In this document: piece after piece, positions 27,169-29,226 of the stretch
Numbering within the stretch: position 1 is the first letter of the stretch
Layout of the letters: every line of letters starts with the position of its first letter
Assembly (NCBI GenBank): GCA_030039005.1
Contig: JASHQT010000124.1
Span: 1-29,226 of the forward strand
DNA: 29,226 nt
Direction of reading: 5' to 3'
Source of the DNA: Bryobacteraceae bacterium
GTDB taxonomy: Bacteria; Acidobacteriota; Terriglobia; Bryobacterales; Bryobacteraceae
Translations under genes and position numbers: made by a program
Notes under the pieces: generated by a model
Told to the model about the DNA's origin: nothing
Seen by the model: only the letters and a program-made list of their open reading frames with translations
Databases searched by the model: none

Positions 27169-27194
27169 AGCGGGTCGTTTCCTGCAAATATCCT

Positions 27195-27224
27195 AATATT
27201 CGTCTTTTCTTCTCCTACTGTCAA
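27195..27224 (-). promoter_or_regulatory. Likely promoter of the radical SAM gene
   Basis: On the minus strand a perfect TTGACA (27219-27224) is followed after 18 bases by AATATT (27195-27200, four of six consensus bases). It lies in the short gap between selB and the radical SAM gene, with AGGAAA further down as a possible ribosome binding site. The gap is clearly richer in A/T than its flanks. Confidence 0.5.
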
Positions 27225-27225
27225 G

Positions 27226-29088
27226 CTATAGAACAATTCTTCCATCGCCTTGCCGCTTGGTAATGTGCACGCGATCGAGGTATTCGAGCAGTGGAATTGC
27301 GTACTTGCGGGAGATGCCGGTCCAGTCCTTGAATTCGGGGACGGCGAATTGCACGCCCTTCTTGGCGGCGAGCAGGGTTCGCAGCGCTTGCATGGCTGTA
27401 GCGTGGAATACGAGCTCGTTCGTGATGCGCACCAGGCGTTTATCGCGCAGGAGCAATTGCAGGATAGTGCGGGCGCGCGCAGCGTCGACGCCCGATTTCG
27501 CCAGAACTTCATTGACGGCGGGGGTCGTAAGGCCAGCAGCTCGGAAAGCGTTCTCGATTTTGGCGGCAGCCTGCTCCTCGTCCTGCTTCAACGCAACCTT
27601 ATGAGACGAAAGGCGAATGGTTTCACCCTCGGCCGCGAGCGTCTTAGAACGGGCGAGCAGTGCGTCCATCAACCAGGGAGGGGCCCCAGGTAAAAATTTG
27701 CTACGGAGTTCCTCTTTGGAGACTCCAGCAAGTAAGGGATTCTGCCGATGAAATTGCTTCAGATGCTCGTGCAAGGATTCCAGCGTCTTCGCCACCCATT
27801 CGGAATCGAGCAGCCAGAACTGCGGGGATTCGAGCGGAGTGAGCGAGACGGAGGCTCCGGCGGCAGCGCGGACTTCGGCTTCGACCAGGCCGGTGCGAGC
27901 GACGAGTTCTGGCAGCCCCACGCCGTAGCGCGATTCGCGCGCAAGCAGAGCGATACGTTCCGGAAGCGGCGCCGATTCCAGGATGCGCAGGCGATCGGCA
28001 TTGGCGCGGCGCGGCGGGTCAATGTCCAGCACCACTCCACCGCCGATGGTGATGACCGGCGAGAACATGCGCACGATGAAACGGTCGCCGGGGAGGATCA
28101 GCAGCGGCTCCTTCAGCACGAAACGCACGTATTCGCGCGAGCCCGGAGCGATGGGTTCAGTCTTCTGGACGCGGCGGACTTCGGCTTCCACTTCAGACGT
28201 GCCCGCGTGAAAATGCACCGGCGCGCGATGCTTCAGCGGCTTGGCGGACGGAAGGAGGTCGAACGCGCAGTCAATGACGCGAGTCACGTGGAAACGGCCG
28301 GCTTCGGCGAGCGCCATGCCGCGCGCGAGCTCGGAAACGTCGACGCCTGCAAGGTTCAAGGCCGTGCGCTGTCCGGCGCGGGCCTCCTGGACATCCGCGC
28401 CGTGGACTTGAATGCCGCGCACACGGACGCGTTTTCGCGCTGGATGCAGCTCCACCTCCTGATCCAGGCGCACAAGGCCCGAGACCAGCGTACCGGTGAC
28501 CACGGCGCCGAATCCGCGCATGGCAAAGGCGCGGTCGATCGGCAGCCGGAAATACTTCGAGGAATCCTTTTCGGGCACGCCCGCGGCGAGTTTCGCGAGC
28601 TCCGCCCGCAATTCCTCCAGACCCGCGCCGGTCACAGCGCTGACGGCGACCATGGGCGCATTTTCCAGGAACGAACCTTCCACGAACTCGGCCGCCTCCA
28701 GGCGCGCGAGTTCGAGCAAATCGCCTTGGGCCAGGTCCGCCTTGGTGAGGACGACAATTCCGGTCCGTATGCCTAACAACATACAGATATCGAAATGTTC
28801 GCGGGTTTGTGGCTTTATGGACTCGTCGGACGCTATAACTAAGAGAACAGCATCTATGCCGCTCACACCAGCCAGCATATTTTTAATGAACCTTTCGTGG
28901 CCCGGTACGTCTACAAAACCGAGGCGCACAGCCGGGGATAGCTGTAGGTGCGCAAAGCCCAAATCGATGGATATACCACGCTGCTTTTCTTCCTTCAGAC
29001 GGTCGGTATCGACGCCGGTCAGGGCGCGGACCAGGGCGGTTTTGCCGTGGTCGATGTGGCCGGCCGTGCCGATGATGATGTTTTTCAT
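27226..29088 (-). CDS. selB: Selenocysteine-specific translation elongation factor
   Basis: A 620-residue GTPase that brings Sec-tRNA to in-frame UGA codons. It has GTAGHIDHGKT (7-17), DVPGHE (60-65) and TKADL (115-119) in the GTPase domain, then EF-Tu-like beta barrels (RAFAMRGFGAVVTGTLVSGL, LPGDRFIVRMFSP). Winged-helix repeats in the C-terminal third bind the SECIS hairpin (ISRKYAIPLLEYLDRVHITK). SelB rather than EF-Tu is shown by the long winged-helix tail and by DKEK-type text (DTDRLKEEKQRGISIDLGFA). An ATG at 29101-29103, with AGAGG seven bases upstream, would add five residues; the shorter start matches the family. The presence of selB implies a selenoprotein somewhere in the genome, but I see none here. 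Confidence 0.95.
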   Translation of the reverse strand: MKNIIIGTAGHIDHGKTALVRALTGVDTDRLKEEKQRGISIDLGFAHLQLSPAVRLGFVDVPGHERFIKNMLAGVSGIDAVLLVIASDESIKPQTREHFDICMLLGIRTGIVVLTKADLAQGDLLELARLEAAEFVEGSFLENAPMVAVSAVTGAGLEELRAELAKLAAGVPEKDSSKYFRLPIDRAFAMRGFGAVVTGTLVSGLVRLDQEVELHPARKRVRVRGIQVHGADVQEARAGQRTALNLAGVDVSELARGMALAEAGRFHVTRVIDCAFDLLPSAKPLKHRAPVHFHAGTSEVEAEVRRVQKTEPIAPGSREYVRFVLKEPLLILPGDRFIVRMFSPVITIGGGVVLDIDPPRRANADRLRILESAPLPERIALLARESRYGVGLPELVARTGLVEAEVRAAAGASVSLTPLESPQFWLLDSEWVAKTLESLHEHLKQFHRQNPLLAGVSKEELRSKFLPGAPPWLMDALLARSKTLAAEGETIRLSSHKVALKQDEEQAAAKIENAFRAAGLTTPAVNEVLAKSGVDAARARTILQLLLRDKRLVRITNELVFHATAMQALRTLLAAKKGVQFAVPEFKDWTGISRKYAIPLLEYLDRVHITKRQGDGRIVL

Positions 29089-29226
29089 CGCAACGATTTT
29101 CATCCTAGCGCCTCTGGGCGCTCAGGAGGCGCCGGGAAATCCCGCGGTGAACGCCAAGGCGGCGGAATCGCAGCAGGATGCCGAGGAGACGCCGATTTTC
29201 AAGACGGGCGTCGCGGACGTGCGCGT
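29072..29226 (+). CDS. Start of an acidobacterial VWFA-type secreted protein, cut by the right edge
   Basis: A plus-strand frame opens with three ATG codons (29072, 29075, 29078) and a compact signal peptide (FFIATIFILAPLGAQ). A polar linker and IFKTGVADVRV follow at the window end. In acidobacteria a segment like FKTG...VRV right after the signal peptide and linker is typical of the VWFA-related secreted proteins; this is recalled knowledge, not a search. The 5' end overlaps the start of divergent selB by 17 to 32 bases, depending on the starts. No ribosome binding site is visible. Only about 51 residues are present. Confidence 0.55.
   Translation, partial: MMMFFIATIFILAPLGAQEAPGNPAVNAKAAESQQDAEETPIFKTGVADVR

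Noticed and set aside
27226..29226. tRNA-Sec gene near selB
   Set aside because: No T-arm consensus or long acceptor stem was found outside coding sequence in this part of the window.

Overview
The window looks like chromosomal DNA of an Acidobacteriota bacterium, most likely the Solibacter/Bryobacter side of class Terriglobia. The best markers are a secreted NHL beta-propeller protein ending in the Solibacter-type C-terminal domain, the start of what looks like an acidobacterial VWFA-type secreted protein at the right edge, a subclass B3-like metallo-beta-lactamase relative, and many Tat- or Sec-exported enzymes. Hand counts of a few lines give about 47-53% GC between roughly 0.6 and 2.1 kb and about 68-70% in two lines further right, so the left end stands out in composition.

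Layout. Positions 1-2.5 kb are accessory: short coding remnants, a gene-free leader, a DUF3800 protein, a 52-residue gene of its own, and a two-helix membrane protein. At 2.55-3.3 kb an Hsp20 chaperone is followed by a small helical protein. From 9.0 down to 3.3 kb a minus-strand cluster runs in the order unknown protein, ankyrin protein, pheS, pheT, rpmB and a fumarylacetoacetase-family enzyme. The first four genes are tightly packed, two of them overlapping by an ATGA junction. From 9.2 to 14.1 kb on the plus strand come an iorAB-type molybdenum hydroxylase pair, a Phd/VapC-type toxin-antitoxin pair with a perfect palindrome in front, an alpha/beta hydrolase and a Tat-exported metallo-beta-lactamase-fold protein. 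A UMF1/Atg22-like transporter and purA diverge at 15.5 kb.

From 16.8 to 23.0 kb lies a secreted block: a matrixin-like metalloprotease, the divergent NHL propeller and an M49-like metallopeptidase. At 23.3-24.6 kb groES is followed, with overlapping stop and start codons, by a Skp/OmpH chaperone and then a membrane protein; groEL is not seen. At 24.7-25.3 kb an ORF6N domain is cut short and joined to an internal piece of a c-type heme protein. The right end carries, on the minus strand, selB, an SPL/Rv2578c-like radical SAM protein and a Tat-signalled haloacid-dehalogenase-like protein. The start of selB overlaps the divergent VWFA-type gene.

Functional view. Most of the window is housekeeping (phenylalanine charging, ribosome, AMP synthesis, selenocysteine decoding, periplasmic folding) mixed with exported enzymes typical of soil acidobacteria. 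I see no CRISPR array, tRNA, rRNA, intact transposase or obvious multi-gene defence system. The least explained parts are the left-end cargo (DUF3800, 52-residue protein and membrane protein), the conserved-looking pair in front of pheST, the groES-skp coupling and the ORF6N/heme junction.
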